Part shown: positions 1-12,042 of the stretch, one piece after another | Numbering within the stretch: position 1 is the first letter of the stretch | How the letters are laid out: each line of letters opens with the position of its first letter | NCBI RefSeq assembly: GCF_000327385.1 | Contig: NW_008708358.1 | Coordinates: 2,983,376 to 3,047,375 of the forward strand | Origin: Lottia gigantea | Lineage: Eukaryota > Mollusca > Gastropoda > Lottiidae | DNA length: 64,000 nt | Direction of reading: 5' to 3' | The notes under the pieces: generated by a model | The model's database searches: none | What the model was told of the DNA's origin: nothing | What the model saw: only the letters and a program-made list of their open reading frames with translations | Made by a program: the position numbers and the translations under genes

Positions 1-415
1 TATGCCATTTCTGTAATGGTAATTGTTTATTTCAAATGCAAGATATATCGGTGTATAAATTCGATGAAAATTCTAAGTTTTTTCAAATTTTAACTGAGTA
101 ATTGTGAAATAACAGTCAAGATCTTGTCAATTTAGAGAGGTCAGATTGTTTCTTAACAACAGTGACATAATTTGAACACTAGTTAGTCAAATAGTCCCTT
201 TACTATGACCACGACTCATCCAATTTACAAGGGGAAGAGAAATTAAGTATAACTCACCGGATTATCGCAAACAATGCAATTTAAACTCCCAATCATGCAA
301 AGTAAAAAAAAGGTCGACCTTGAATGTTACGACCTTGAAATGTTCCCGCCTGAATTGATATCTGAACATATCTTATTGAGATGAGTTAACAGGCTTAAAC
401 CTCGGTGGTTTGAAA

Positions 416-724
416 TTATTTTGGCTCTAGAAGACAGACATCGCTGTCAGCCAGATGACTGACCCCCTGCAGTGCTGTGATAACCCGATCCCAGGACAGT
501 GCAGAGTAATGAAATGGATCTCGCACAAAGGCAGAGGGTATTCTTTTCCTGTGGAATTGGCTAAAAGCGTACTTCAAAGTCCAATGTAAGTAGTTAAAAT
601 CATTGGTTCGCTCTTGAAGCAATTTCGCGTGAAGATACATAGGACAACTCGAAAAGAACATGGCAAATTTAAAGAGTAGGTCTAAAGAAGTTTTTTTGAG
701 CTCTTGTGAGATAAATATCTCCAA
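416..724 (-). CDS. possible exon-like open frame, unrecognised
   Basis: This is an open frame of about 102 codons on the minus strand, ending in a stop at the low-coordinate side. I do not recognise the protein. Unlike most open frames here it is not made of repeats, and its residues are balanced (for example HWTLKYAFSQFHRKRIPSAF near residues 46-65) instead of the Ile/Lys/Asn/Phe-rich translation typical of random AT-rich DNA. The underlying DNA is also visibly more GC-rich than its surroundings. Against it, the N-terminal part overlaps a segment at 691-755 that is duplicated at 829-896, and I see no partner exon or clear splice sites. It could be a single exon, a gene fragment or chance. 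No function is proposed. Confidence 0.2.
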   Translation of the reverse strand: MEIFISQELKKTSLDLLFKFAMFFSSCPMYLHAKLLQERTNDFNYLHWTLKYAFSQFHRKRIPSAFVRDPFHYSALSWDRVITALQGVSHLADSDVCLLEPK

Positions 725-896
725 CCCACTTTAAAGCCAAAGCCCCTCTGCCTACGAGAAAGGTACAGAGTACTTTACAAACGAGAATAGACCAGATAGC
801 TGGTTTATTTCAAATTAAAAGATCAGGTACTTTTTGAGCTCTTTATGAAGATAAATATCTCCAGCCCAGTTATAAAGCAACAGCTCTGTCTCCTAG
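691..896. repeat. decayed two-copy tandem duplication, about 139-bp spacing
   Basis: The segment at 691-755 (TTGAGCTCTTGTGAGATAAA, then ATATCTCCAACCCA) recurs at 829-896 as TTGAGCTCTTTATGAAGATA, then AATATCTCCAGCCCA. The copies differ by substitutions and small indels, so the duplication is old. Confidence 0.6.
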
Positions 897-1433
897 TTCA
901 ATAGAGCACACTAATGAGGAAGGACTAAGCCTCAACCTCTCAATAAGACAAAAGATTGTTTACAGCAAGTTTCTAGTCAAGGTTACTGTCAGTTTACCAT
1001 ATTCTGGTCAATTTTCTTCTTTCAATGATTATTAATTACATACCAATTTCATATCCAAAGTAATCATTTCTGTCAATAATGATCTTTCCTTGTCACTCCT
1101 GAGAATAATGGGTGGATAAGTGTCAGTTGAATAGGTTATGATTTGTTTATATTCATACAACTTGCTTTGCAGTGCCTTGCCAATTTACATATGAGTAACA
1201 AAGCCACTCCCTACCCCCTTAACTTTCTTATCAGCATATACAATCTTGGTACCTTGATGCCAGGATGTCAAAACAGAGAGGGAAAACCATTATCCCAACA
1301 GAATTTCCCTTATTCTCTCAGTACACAATTATAGACATTAAACTCCTTATAAAGTCATTTCTATTTGAAAAAAAGCAGAGCACTGCAATATTCTCAACTA
1401 AATTACACCCATGGTCTTCTACCCTTCTTAAAC

Positions 1434-1779
1434 TTAAAGGGACAGGTGCATCATTTTTTAGACCAATCATACTTTAGTCTCAGAAACAGGAATTTTCCAA
1501 ATAAACCAATCAGTAATAGTGTTCAAAGCTCACCGTCGAAATTTGAGACTTCAAATCCATGAGTGTCCTGAATTATCCACGTTGGAATGTTAAAATGACG
1601 ACTTGTCAATTTAAGATACTCTGTGATATATAGAAAAGACATATCTAGAATATATAGAAATAGTGAGTAAAATTCCTAGTTTGAAGTTTAACGACGTACA
1701 TTTCTGGTACTTCTGAAGACCATTAACATATATTCAAGACTAAAATCAACCCCCCAAAATGGTGCACCATGAATTTTAA
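1434..1779 (-). mobile_element. MITE-B copy 1 (non-autonomous DNA transposon, TTAA-flanked)
   Basis: This is a roughly 345-bp element bounded by TTAA on both sides (1434-1437 and 1776-1779). The left end reads AAAGGGACAGGTGCATCATT and the right end CCCCAAAATGGTGCACCATG, which are imperfect terminal inverted repeats. The interior matches, in reverse orientation, the copies at 23307-23639 and 37076-37430, including blocks such as GATACTCTGTGATATATAGA and TCTCAGAAACAGGAATTTT. It has no coding capacity. TTAA target duplications fit piggyBac-like transposition, although the terminal bases are not typical piggyBac ends. Confidence 0.8.
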
Positions 1780-2252
1780 AACTCCATTATCCCTGCTTTT
1801 GATAGTAGTAGCTGTAATCTACCAGGACGTAAAACTTATATCTAGAAATCAATCTACTGGAAGAAATTAAAGCACAGCCATGTCTGGCTATTTTATAGTA
1901 CTTGTACAAAGTTGGCAGAATGATTAATGGTCAATTGTCTGATGACAGTTGCATGTCGGTATGTCAATAAACTTGGCATGACATTGACATTGTTTGTGAT
2001 TGAACTATACATTGGAAATTGGTTTCATAATTGAGATCTGGACAGTTATAAATTCAAGGGATATATTCATTTAATTACATTTATGCTTTAAGCGAAGGAC
2101 GCAAGCATTTTCTTTGGTTCTTAGAGATCCTTTTAGCTGGTGTAAAATCCACTTTTTGTCAAGAAAGAAATAAACAAGCATACTTTCTACCAGATAGTCT
2201 TTACCAACATCTCTTGACTGTGATCTTTTTTTCGTTTTTTAATCCATTTTCA

Positions 2253-2420
2253 TTAAAAGGGTTGTAAAGAAACTAAATTTAGCATCGATTTGCACCATTC
2301 CGATTTTCAGTCAGATGTCTATGGTTCATGCAATTCCACTAAATCTAAGCATTTAATGACGTCACTTTCACAAAAGGTGCTAATGATATCTAAGGCTTTT
2401 TGGACTTTCCAAAGGTGTCA
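2253..2420 (+). mobile_element. MITE-A copy 1, one arm
   Basis: It starts at TTAA then AAGGGTTGTAAAGAAACTA, and continues with AGCATCGATTTGCACCATTC, CAGTCAGATGTCTATGGTTC and AATTCCACTAAATCTAAGC. These match the left arm of the palindromic element at 44434-44757. The right arm is only partly recognisable or lost. Confidence 0.65.
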
Positions 2421-3690
2421 TGAGGTCAAATATTTCTCAAAAGGTGCTTGATTTAGACTAAAGAGTCAATAGAAATTGAACATTAGCTGATAGTAGCAGA
2501 TATTAGAGGGTTAGATCCCTTTCATCTCTAAATCAGTTGATGTTGAAAGGTTTTACAATTAATAACAGCTGATAGTTTATGATAGAAAAGATGATTTTCT
2601 TATTTCATAGGAAACTCTTATTTTTCAGCAATCAACACCAGAGAATGGGCCACGAGAAAGTCACTGTCGTACTTTTGTCAGTTGATGGATTGTGTTTCTG
2701 AATGACCACTTGTCCTTGTGATGTGACTGTTGAACTGAACCAAATTCAGTTGGATTGGATGTGAGATATCTTGCATGATCATTAGCATTAAAGGTATGTA
2801 TCTATAAATTTTTATTGTTACATGACGTCAGGAAACTGACACATTTCTGAATCATTGTCAAAGAGTTTCACGCCCATCTTACAGATAGACATATTTTCAA
2901 GATGATCTGCTACAGATACAATAATAACACCACAGTTGCAGTTCTTATGTTTATTCATTGATTGTACTTAACGGTGGCAATCAGATTGACATATCCCAGT
3001 TTTAAACAAACCCTTGTAGATGTTCCATTAACTTTTAATAATCAGACATTAATGGATGCCATTTTTATTTTTTATGATAACATGATAAAAATCAAATTAA
3101 ATCAACACAATTAATGTATTTATTTAATATTTTATACATCTAAAAAATCAATAATTCTGAATATTTCATTAATAACATCACAATTTTTGAAGAATTTTAA
3201 TTTCATAAATTGGATTTGGTCTAAAGGATTTGAGATTAGGGAATAAATATGATACATAAAGATATTAAAATGAAATACTTAAAAATATTGAAAATTACTT
3301 TAAAAAATTAAAAAAAAGAAATGTTGATTATTTTGATATATAGACATTTACAGTTTACCACGCAACATTGGCCTTTTTATATGCATCAGATAATCAAACA
3401 CCTTCATCTCTGTTTAGGTCAGGCTGATATCTTCTGATGTTGATAGCTTCATGAAGTCTCCTGGTTTTATCTATATGCTTATTGATAGTCAGTTTGTTGG
3501 TGTTGTTAAAGTTGACTTCATGCTCTGTTTTTATCCCATACCAAGATTTTCAGCCACAGTAGTATCTTCACAATGTCAAGGTACATACTTCATCTGATAT
3601 CTGGACATCATTATAAGATCACCTTGTAATGTGTTTACGCTGTGAAGATGCCACAGCAAATATACCTGTGTTTCTGGGATTGCCTTGATT
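2421..3690. other. AT-rich DNA, no gene seen
   Basis: This is strongly AT-rich, most extreme at about 3050-3340. No open frame of interest, tandem array or inverted repeat stands out. Confidence 0.6.
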
Positions 3691-3905
3691 GTTCTACAGT
3701 CGCACATCAAGAGGACTTTCAGTTTCCCCTAATAGAAATATTGCCCTATGAACACCAGGCCCATAGCTAAGGGAACTGGGCCCCTCTTGATGACTTGAGT
3801 GACTTGTTGAGTCGCTAGAGTTAAGCCCCCTTAAGATTTCTACCCAGGCCTCCCTTGTCCCTTTTAGAGACCCTGGGCTATCTAGGGGTGTGATGAACAC
3901 TCAAT
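3690..3905. other. GC-rich patch of unknown nature
   Basis: This is a roughly 200-bp patch far richer in G and C than its flanks, with runs such as AACTGGGCCCCTCTTGATGA and AGACCCTGGGCTATCTAGGG. The minus strand is open for about 68 codons (3900 to 3694), rich in Ser, Gly and Pro, with no recognisable motif. No other copy exists in the window. It could be a fragment of an imported repeat, an exon relic or a regulatory patch. Confidence 0.4.
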
Positions 3906-4062
3906 TTGCTTTAAACAATATTTTATTTTCTGCAACTATAAAAATAAGGATTCAGAAACAAGCTGAAGGTTTCAATCTGTTATTTGCTGGACAAACCCTG
4001 TTGATATTTGATTGACATAGAGGTTTACAGAAAACTTGAGAAAAAAGTGGAGATTGATACAC

Positions 4063-4795
4063 TAAAAATGATGTATGTAGTAAATCATTTACTGTTATAG
4101 ATAGTAGATCTGATCAGTAAATTAGACATTGAAGATATACTAGGTCTAGAATCAAACTAGTGATGTATGTAGTAAATCATTTAGATAAATGAAGCAGACA
4201 CATTTTATGTAATTAATCAAGTTGTGAGTAATTAATTAGTTACGATGGTTTGGCGCGGACCAAGATGTCTAGGTAAGATAGTTAAAATAACAAATCTTAA
4301 GATGAGAATTTGTCGTAGGCGAGGGACTTAACAATGAAATACCATAGCAACAAAATTGATCTTTTGTGGAACATGGACTACTGTAAAACTAAAGATTAAA
4401 GTTCTTTTGCAAGGATATAACGTAGACTCACTAGGATCCTTTCTACTAGCTGGTCCTTGGCCACCCTTTTCGCATTGATTATTCTTATTCATACCCATTT
4501 ACAACTGGGTCGACTGGAACGAGGAAGATGATATATTCAGAGTTTGAATTATGTAAACTTCCATACAATTTGATAAAGTTAAGATTGACAAGCACGTTTA
4601 TAGTGATGAGTGTTGTAAATCATTTAATTTATAAACGACTTGTAAAAAAAAAAACCCAGCAATACAACTCTCTTATAACTGAGTTACCCTTAGTTCCAGC
4701 ATATTCCGTCAATCATCGCATATAAACTTCCATGTAATTCAGTCTATTTGACAACCATATCTAAAGTGATGACTGTAATAAATCATTTAGTATAA
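4063..4795. repeat. dispersed-tandem module around a GTAAATCATTTA core
   Basis: A short module reading roughly GTGATGTATGTAGTAAATCA then TTTA occurs at 4067-4091, 4161-4184, 4602-4626 and 4765-4788. The last two lie within a longer duplicated segment (CTTCCATACAATTTGATAAA at about 4558, CTTCCATGTAATTCAGTCTA at about 4728). A SINE-1 remnant at 4415-4520 sits among the copies. Confidence 0.5.
4415..4520 (-). mobile_element. SINE-1 remnant (3' body)
   Basis: On the plus strand it reads AGGATCCTTTCTACTAGCTG, then GTCCTTGGCCACCC, CATACCCATTTACAACTGGG and TCGACTGGAA. This is the reverse complement of the SINE-1 body seen at 18240-18360, 26860-26990 and 61850-61960. The tRNA-like head is absent. 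Confidence 0.75.
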
Positions 4796-4799
4796 TATT

Positions 4800-6770
4800 A
4801 AGTCATTGACTGTAAGTTATTAGTCTAGTGAGGTAGAATCTATATTAATAAACAATCAATTAATAATCTCATATAAATAACGAGATGACTGAAGTCGTTA
4901 ATCTCCATAATTAACTCCCCTCGTTAGCAGTAATTTGATGAGAGATTAAAGAGACATTAAGCTATAAGGAATGATAAATAGACTAGACTGGGCTGTCAAT
5001 GGACAGGGGATACATGTCAATGAAGTCTAGGGTGAAGGAGATTGCTGGAGGGGAGACATAGAAGGGTGTGAAAAGAGGATACACATTAGGACTAGAATAG
5101 GTTGGAAACAGAAAGGGAATACAATTGAAATGCAGTACAATTAATGAGTAGTGTGCAATGATGGAGAATTTGCTAAGTCATATCATAAACCTACTCCCTT
5201 TCAAACTTCCTATGAATGTGTACAGTCTGTAGAACAAGGAGCGTCATATTCATTTTTTCCTTCAGAATGACCAGATGCTCAGTCCAGGTCAGACTCTCAG
5301 GCTTGAAAAATACTACAGTACATCCATACTTGAAGGAACGTAAAATGAGCAGATCAATGATTAGTCACTGTCACGGTGACACTGTGAGAATTTATGAGTC
5401 AGAAGAAAGGATTAGAATAAGATTAGTGTTGATTAAAGAGTATTTTATTGTATTTGTGTGCTGCATTAAACAGTTTGTTGTAATTTTTTCTGTAGTTGAT
5501 TTGAGTTGCTTCCCATTATCAAGCTAAGAACAGATTAATGTTTTGCACATTGAACAGCTGTGAGGTGATGACCCATGATAGTATAATAGATATTAGAAAA
5601 TAACTCATTTTAACACATGTTCATAAATTTTCTTTTATTTCAAAAAGTATGAAAAAATGTCTTATTCAGTTATTAATATATAGAGATATGTATATGTCCA
5701 TCATTGTTAAAACAACACACACTAAATGATTAATAGATGACAACATGGTACATGGTATTCAAAAGTTATTCCGGACGTGTTAAAGAGAAGATGCCTAAAA
5801 TTTTAACATTTATGCGTATACAAATGACATATAGATTAAATATTATTTGTCCTTAAAATATATATCAAATATGCCTCAAGAGCCTCATTTCTTTATCAAA
5901 TTCCAGAAAATAGTGAATAAAGAATAATGCCAAGCAATTATGATCATTTCCAAATTTTACTGAAACCATTGAAGATATCTTTCTTCATCTATTGAATCCG
6001 TAGAAAGGGGAGAGAGAGTATAATTTAATCTGGCGTATCATTCTTTCTGATTAATTGACGATGAATATTTGAAGATACGTGACAAGGCTTTGATCTGGAT
6101 GCAAGTAAACAAGGATCACGTATTCGTGTATTTGTCTGTTTAAAATGGCTGTCATTTGATCAGTTAATATTGACTCTTGGGATGGTTATTCCTTATTATA
6201 TGTTTTCTTCTTTCTAATGTCTGGGATTAAAGAAACTATTCCATTTATTCTTTGAATTCAGAATCAGATAGACACATGTCAATGTTGAGATCACAAAACA
6301 TTAGTCAGAGGATATAGCCTGCAAAATAATTTGTTCTTAATTCATTGAAAGAAGGGTAGCCTAACACATAGATTAATAATGGTTCTTATAAGATCTTGAA
6401 GTGTACCCTAAACATCTTTTGGATGCCTGCAAAAGAAGAATCTGAAAATAAAGCCAAAGTTTAGTTGCAAATGTTGAAAAGAATAGCTAACTCATGTCTA
6501 ACATAAACAAATATCCTCCAGAAGAAAGTGATTGAAATAAGATCTTTGAAGCTGCATTTTATACTTTAGAAAGATTCTTGGATTTGAAATTGTCCTGTAT
6601 CTTATTTTCATGTAACAACAGAACATAAACAATGATTTATACAAGGTTTACTCTCTATTTGGGTTAGTACCTTAATTATATAAGACATTTGAAAGTTTAA
6701 CTGTATGTTTGTATAGAGACAAAGGTTAAATATTGAGATAAACTTTAAAGACAATTTCTATATTGACCTA
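4800..6770. other. AT-rich DNA, no gene seen
   Basis: A 103-codon frame at 5216-5527 (plus) has no recognisable domain and ends in a hydrophobic, AT-driven stretch, so I treat it as chance. I see no repeats or inverted structures. Confidence 0.6.
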
Positions 6771-6774
6771 CAAG

Positions 6775-7145
6775 TAAAAACACTCTGGTTACAAACTGGT
6801 AGTTATAGAGATCTGGTTAGCAAATAATCAGGAAAATTATAGATTTTAGGGTGAAACCTTGGAACTAATATTTAAAAACTTCCAGTGAGACAATCTGGTT
6901 ACAAACTGGTAGTTATAGAGATCTGGTTAGCAAATAATCAGGAAAATTATAGAATTTAGGGTGAAACCTTGGAACTAATATTTAAAAACTTCCAGAAAAA
7001 ACTATCTTGTTACTAACTGATAGTTATAAAGATCTGGTTGGAAAAAAGTCGGGAAAATTAAAGATTTTAGTGTCTTTTAGAAGGTGTTTCACCTTGGAAC
7101 TAATATTTAAAAACTTCCAGTGAAGACAATTTGATTACAAACTGT
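6775..7145. repeat. 110-bp tandem repeat, a little over three copies
   Basis: The units carry CTGGTTACAAACTGGTAGTT, ATAGAGATCTGGTTAGCAAA, GTGAAACCTTGGAACTAATA and TTTAAAAACTTCCAG. The first copy (from about 6781) and second (from about 6891) are nearly identical. The third (from about 7001) is diverged, and a partial fourth begins near 7123. Confidence 0.9.
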
Positions 7146-7254
7146 AGGCAAAAAGGCAGATTCAATGTTTTTGTAATGCTTTATTCTTGAAACATAACTT
7201 ATGATGTTAATGTGTTAATCGTGACAGTAAGTTAGCCATCTTAGAAAATTTATC

Positions 7255-7380
7255 ACCTTAAAACCTTACCTTAAGATAACTTAAGTTGTCCAGTCATCTG
7301 ATTGGTCAATCAACAAAATAAATTTTGAAAAACTTTTACCATCCAATTAGATGACTGAATTCAGGCCTCAACAGAAGCAT
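7255..7380. mobile_element. MITE-F copy 1, small foldback
   Basis: The left arm CAGTCATCTGATTGGTCAAT (7291-7310) faces the right arm ACCATCCAATTAGATGACTG. A similar arrangement recurs at 39945-40065. There is no coding capacity. Confidence 0.55.
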
Positions 7381-7471
7381 CCCCCATACTGTTGATATTG
7401 CACTGTAACTTTACCAAGCTTTTTTATATAATAAGATATGAATAATATATAATGATATACCACAGACATAA

Positions 7472-7617
7472 TATAAATAATACATAACTTGAAGATCACA
7501 AATTTTGCAAATCTTAGTGTGGATATTTTTTTGTGTCTTGTTGCTCTTTCTTGGAAGGTGAATGCCTGTTAATGAGCCCAAGGACACAAGACAAAAACAA
7601 GTTATGTATTTATTATT
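7472..7617. repeat. imperfect foldback (MITE-like hairpin)
   Basis: AATAATACATAACTTG near 7476 is mirrored by CAAGTTATGTATTTATTA near 7597. Inside, TTTTGTGTCTTGTTGCTC near 7529 is mirrored by AAGGACACAAGACAAAA near 7580. Only one copy is seen, so the family is unknown. Confidence 0.45.
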
Positions 7618-7899
7618 AAACTAATGATGATACTGTAAGATGTAATGAATGGAATAATTAGTTATTTTGTAATAGGTGATTAGATATAGACTTATTCTTG
7701 ATCTCTATAGATATTAGGATTTATTTTCAACTTTCCAATGACAAAAACAATTTTGTTATTCATCTGAAACCCTAAAAATTTAGTTGTATGAATGAGACAA
7801 TAATCAAGACCCTGCATGCCACAAGCTGTGCTTATGAAAGATCTTCATCAGTTGGAAATAAAAAAGGGTAGGTTATTGCTGCTCTCTAGGCATACTTCC

Positions 7900-8047
7900 T
7901 CGGGGCCGTGGTTACACAAGTGAGACAAATTACATATTCATAGCTAAATATTGTCCAATCAAAATTGGCCGTATTTATTTTCTCAAATCTACCTCGATCC
8001 TTGGACTGTAATGTTACCAATCAGAGCTGAGCCACTACGGCCCCAAA
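7900..8047. mobile_element. short element with GGGGCCGT inverted ends
   Basis: CTCGGGGCCGTGGTTACAC near 7908 opposes GAGCCACTACGGCCCCAAAT near 8028. The GC-rich ends stand out against the AT-rich flanks, and CCAATCA motifs lie inside each arm. It is a single copy in the window. A degenerate tRNA-like SINE end is an alternative reading. Confidence 0.4.
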
Positions 8048-8409
8048 TGACCTCAGAAAGGACATATCCAGACTGTATATTAGACCTCCTGTAGTTTTGT
8101 GGTACATGTATAACTAATTAAAAAGAGAAAAGGAAGAATATTGACTGACATTGATTAGAGAAAGAAATACAATGAAATAGAATATTAGTCATTAATGAGA
8201 TAAAAGAATGTAAACTGATATATTGGTTCATATTATTGATCTAGAATCAAAATCCATTACTGCTGACAAATTCAGTACAGTTAAAGTACATGAATGAAAA
8301 CACTGAAATCATGTTTCATATTGGGTGGTGTTCATAAAAAAACTTTTATAAGTTGCAGTTGACCCATCTGAGAGGCACCTATTTGTTTATATATTTGTAA
8401 AACAGCTCA

Positions 8410-8733
8410 TTTCAAAGTTTATTTCTCCATCAAAGTTTGTAAATAACATCAAAGTTTGTAAATAACTTCAAAGTTTGTAAATCAAAGTTTGTAAATAACA
8501 TCAAAGTTTGTAAATAACATCAACTTCAAAGTTTGTAAATAACATCATAGTTTGTAAATAACATCAATGTTTGTAAATAACATCAATGTTTGTAAATAAC
8601 TTCAAAGTTTGTAAATAACTTCAAAGTTTTAATAAATAACATCAAAGTTTGTAAATAACTTCAAAGTTTGTAAATACCTTCAAAGTTTGTAAATAACATC
8701 AAAGTTTGTAAATAACATCAAAGTTTGTAAATA
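8410..8733. repeat. 19-bp minisatellite
   Basis: The unit is roughly AACATCAAAGTTTGTAAAT, repeated about 16 times. CATC alternates with CTTC, and AAAG with ATG. Some units are partly deleted near 8470 and 8520. Confidence 0.9.
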
Positions 8734-8739
8734 CAACTT

Positions 8740-10205
8740 GGAAAAATTTTTTTTATTTAAAATTCACCTGAAAAGATGTGGTAGGTAAGAAAATGAAGTC
8801 AATAATAATTTGATGATATCAAACCAGTACGAGCTTTCAGTTCAAACCAATATCAATAAGATGTGTACCAAATATACATGGTGTACTAAAATAAAACCAA
8901 ACTTACAGTCCATCTCAATATAATTTGATCCATTTGAACTTGTATGATATTTCAGTCCATCCCTATAATTAAATGCTATGATCCCAATGTACATGGTGTA
9001 AATATGGCGTTATCTATGATGTTTTATTATGAAAGTAAATCAGAAAGAAAGTTATTTCCAGTATAAAATGAGTTTACCTCCACCTGAGTCAATGGCTACC
9101 TTATGTTAGTTAAATATTTTGTTATTTTATAAATTCCTGTTATACATGTATTTGTTGATGTTGAACATGATTAAAAAGAGGCCAGATACCCAACCTTATG
9201 GACTTTTTTATCTTTTTGATGTCTGTTGTACCACTGGCATTTAAAATATGTTAGGTTTTTACAACGAAGATATTGCTCAATTAGCATCTATACTGATGAT
9301 TCAAATACAGATTTATTGGAAAAACAAAACATTGAAGTAAGACCATGTTTGGTTAAAATTTGGGAAATTTTTTGAAACAACTGCCATACTAAAAGGTTAA
9401 TTATGTTTTCATGTATAATGATGAAATTCTCCAATAACTGGTTTTTATGTATAAAACGTGTAACATGCAAGCTCTAATAAGACATTGATCCATGAAAGTG
9501 TTCATTGAGAAGCTCGATTCAAACATTATCAATAAAAACAAACACCTCATCCTTGATCTGATTTTGTTTATTTTCCTTTCAGATGAACCATCACAATATT
9601 TTCATATTTACCGCATTAAATTACCTGTACTTCATCTTTCCTTTTATCTTGTTGCTTAACGAGATGGTTAACGAGGTTTCTTAATTAATACTTGACCACT
9701 ATTATTGATTAGTTAAATAAAGATTCACAGATTGAATGTGGTCAAGAATTTAACTGGCCATTAGTGAAATTTTCTACTAGAGTTATAGAGAGCACCTGCT
9801 GTGAGTGCATGATTTTAGGCTGTGTTTAAATAAACAGTATAATTTAATTAAGTATTTCTTATTGTGTTTTTACCAATTTTCATAGCTGTGTAATTAGTTG
9901 TTTTATGTTTTTGAAATTTAGGAAATGTTTACCCTTAGTAATGTATATTAGTAAATTGCAGAAGGAGATAGCCAAGATTTTTTAGCTTGTAATTTTAGAC
10001 TTATTGTTAATCAAAACGAAATTGTAAATGAGGCTTTTAGTTCTGCTGTTGCAGAGTTAATGATGTGCAACAACATATGGTATGCAATGATAAAAACTAT
10101 GATATAACAGTGGCATTAGCCAACTTTGTCCCTTTTCAATTCTCGAAATAAGACTAAAATGGTTTTTGTTTTGAGGGACAAAAGAAAACAGAAGGAAGAT
10201 TACCA
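8740..10205. other. AT-rich DNA, no gene seen
   Basis: It holds only short frames of about 60 codons or fewer with AT-driven composition. I see no repeat family. Confidence 0.6.
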
Positions 10206-10209
10206 TTAT

Positions 10210-10590
10210 ATTACTCTATGGCTCTCCGTTATTCAACAACTTTCTTTCAGATACTGAATATAACCATTCTGAAATGGAAATTTAGCAACAGACTCCTGGC
10301 AATTCCTGAAATGATGCACATCACCATGAGAGACAAAGCATTGCATTACTCTCTAGGTACCCTTTTAATTATAGCACTGTCCTTTAACAGTATTCTTTAC
10401 AATATTTCAAAGGAAAAAATGCACAGACTGTTGGCATAAGAAGCCCTTGAAATTCCTGGAACAAGATAGAAATGATTTATAGTACCAGGAGACACCAAAG
10501 GAGATTCCAAGTACAATTAGCCTTGGATTACTCTCTGACTATCCTTTTAATTACAACACTGTCCTTGAAGTCAATGGTATTGTGATGTTG
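10210..10590. repeat. decayed two-copy tandem duplication, about 175 bp
   Basis: Shared blocks are GGCAATTCCTGAAATGATGC against TGAAATTCCTGGAACAAGAT, and CATTACTCTCTAGGTACCCT then TTTAATTATAGCACTGTCC against GATTACTCTCTGACTATCCT then TTTAATTACAACACTGTCC. A 73-codon frame at 10218-10439 falls inside the first copy and is probably incidental. Confidence 0.55.
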
Positions 10591-10847
10591 TTTATTGACA
10601 TTAATAATGATTATCAAAGGAATTATTACCTTCTATAGTTCACTGGTTAATTAATATAGTCTTGAGTAATCAGTCTTTGTTCATTATTGCAAGGGAAGGG
10701 TTCTTGGCATATTTTGAAGTAGGCAAACAGAAATAGAGAACTTAATGCTTGTCTTTATCCATCGTCCCTTTGGGTTATTCTTAGAATTTTTTAGGATATT
10801 TCTTGCAAATGTCTACATAGAGAGTCTTAAGCAATAGGAAAGTGATC

Positions 10848-10960
10848 TTAAAGGAATACTAACTCTAAGAATGTTCATGAAATTGTAGGTCTTAAACTTG
10901 GCAAATAAGAGTATGTATTCATGTACCAATATCATGGCAAATAAGGTTAATGAATCAAAA
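10848..10960 (+). mobile_element. MITE-C fragment
   Basis: TTAA then AGGAATACTAACTCTAAGAA opens the fragment, followed by GTCTTAAACTTGGCAAATAA and GTATGTATTCATGTACCA. This is a diverged match to 50354-50460, 53300-53400 and 62479-62580. The right end is not identified. Confidence 0.5.
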
Positions 10961-11149
10961 GAAGCAGCCAGCAATGTGAATAATATTTGAGCAAGTACTA
11001 GTTACTGTCATTAGCAAGAAGCCTATCAGGGTACTAGTTATATAGCCATTAGTACCATCTGCAAGACAATTGTCATTATATTGACACTATAGTAAGTAAC
11101 GGAAGTAATTATAACTGGGTCAATAGTTACTACCATATGGTCTTGTTCA

Positions 11150-11690
11150 CTGATATATTATCTCAGATAAGTACCACTTCAATATTGGTCAGAAACAACC
11201 AGCAATTTATAATTACAGATAGCAATAATAAGTTATAATGATATGAGAACTCCCCCTCGTTGTTAAGGACTATTTAAAATCATTACTACCTCAAAAAGTT
11301 AATTCTGATAGCTCACTGATTGCTAAAAAAGAAAGGAAACGACCCACAGTGAATTGGTCAGCAACAACTAAACATTTATAATTAAAGATAATGACCATGA
11401 GTTATAATGATACAAGATACTCCGCCTCATTGTTCAAGATTATATCAAAGCAATCTTTCCCTAGAAATTCCCTTGATAACAGCCCAGTATGATAATGATA
11501 TAAACTGTAAAAGATCTTAACAACTAAATAGTTATAATTGTGGATAATAAGTTAGTTATAATGATACAAAATACTCCCCTTTATTGCTGAAGGAATCAAA
11601 AACTTCATTCCTACCACAAAAGGTATTCCTGATTGCTAAATAGTAGATCTAAATAAAAGGAAGGAAACAAGCCACAAGCCACAACTAGAG
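11150..11690. repeat. decayed tandem repeat of about 180 bp, three copies
   Basis: A block of AATAAGTTATAATGATATGA then GAACTCCCCCTCGTTGTTAA recurs as GAGTTATAATGATACAAGAT then ACTCCGCCTCATTGTTCAAG near 11400, and as TTAGTTATAATGATACAAAA then TACTCCCCTTTATTGCTGAA near 11552. The CTGATTGCTAAA and GGAAACRRCCCAC blocks also repeat. Confidence 0.6.
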
Positions 11691-12042
11691 TTTTATCAGC
11701 TGGTTTTGCAATAATTTTGATGACTTAATATTTAAGAGAGATATGCCTTTATTAAGCTAAGATAAAGCATTGTACCTGCTCTAAAAAGTCCACAAGATAA
11801 AGTAGATATCTGAGTTTTAGCCAATAATTTCTTACATTCTCAATCATATGGAGTACAAGTCTGAAACCTGCTGACCTCTAGCAGTTGGTAACTTATGTGC
11901 AATGGCAAATAAAACCTTCTAAACCATTCATGTTTGAGGATTCATTCAAGTTTGTTTGAATGACAAATTCTCTGGAAAACTTTAAATTATAATCGACAAC
12001 GTTCTACATTCTTTGACCTCTACATCATGTACTGTCATGCTT

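Noticed and set aside
5216-5527. 103-codon plus-strand frame as a gene
   Set aside because: There is no motif, its second half is driven by T-rich composition, and no splice or promoter context is visible.
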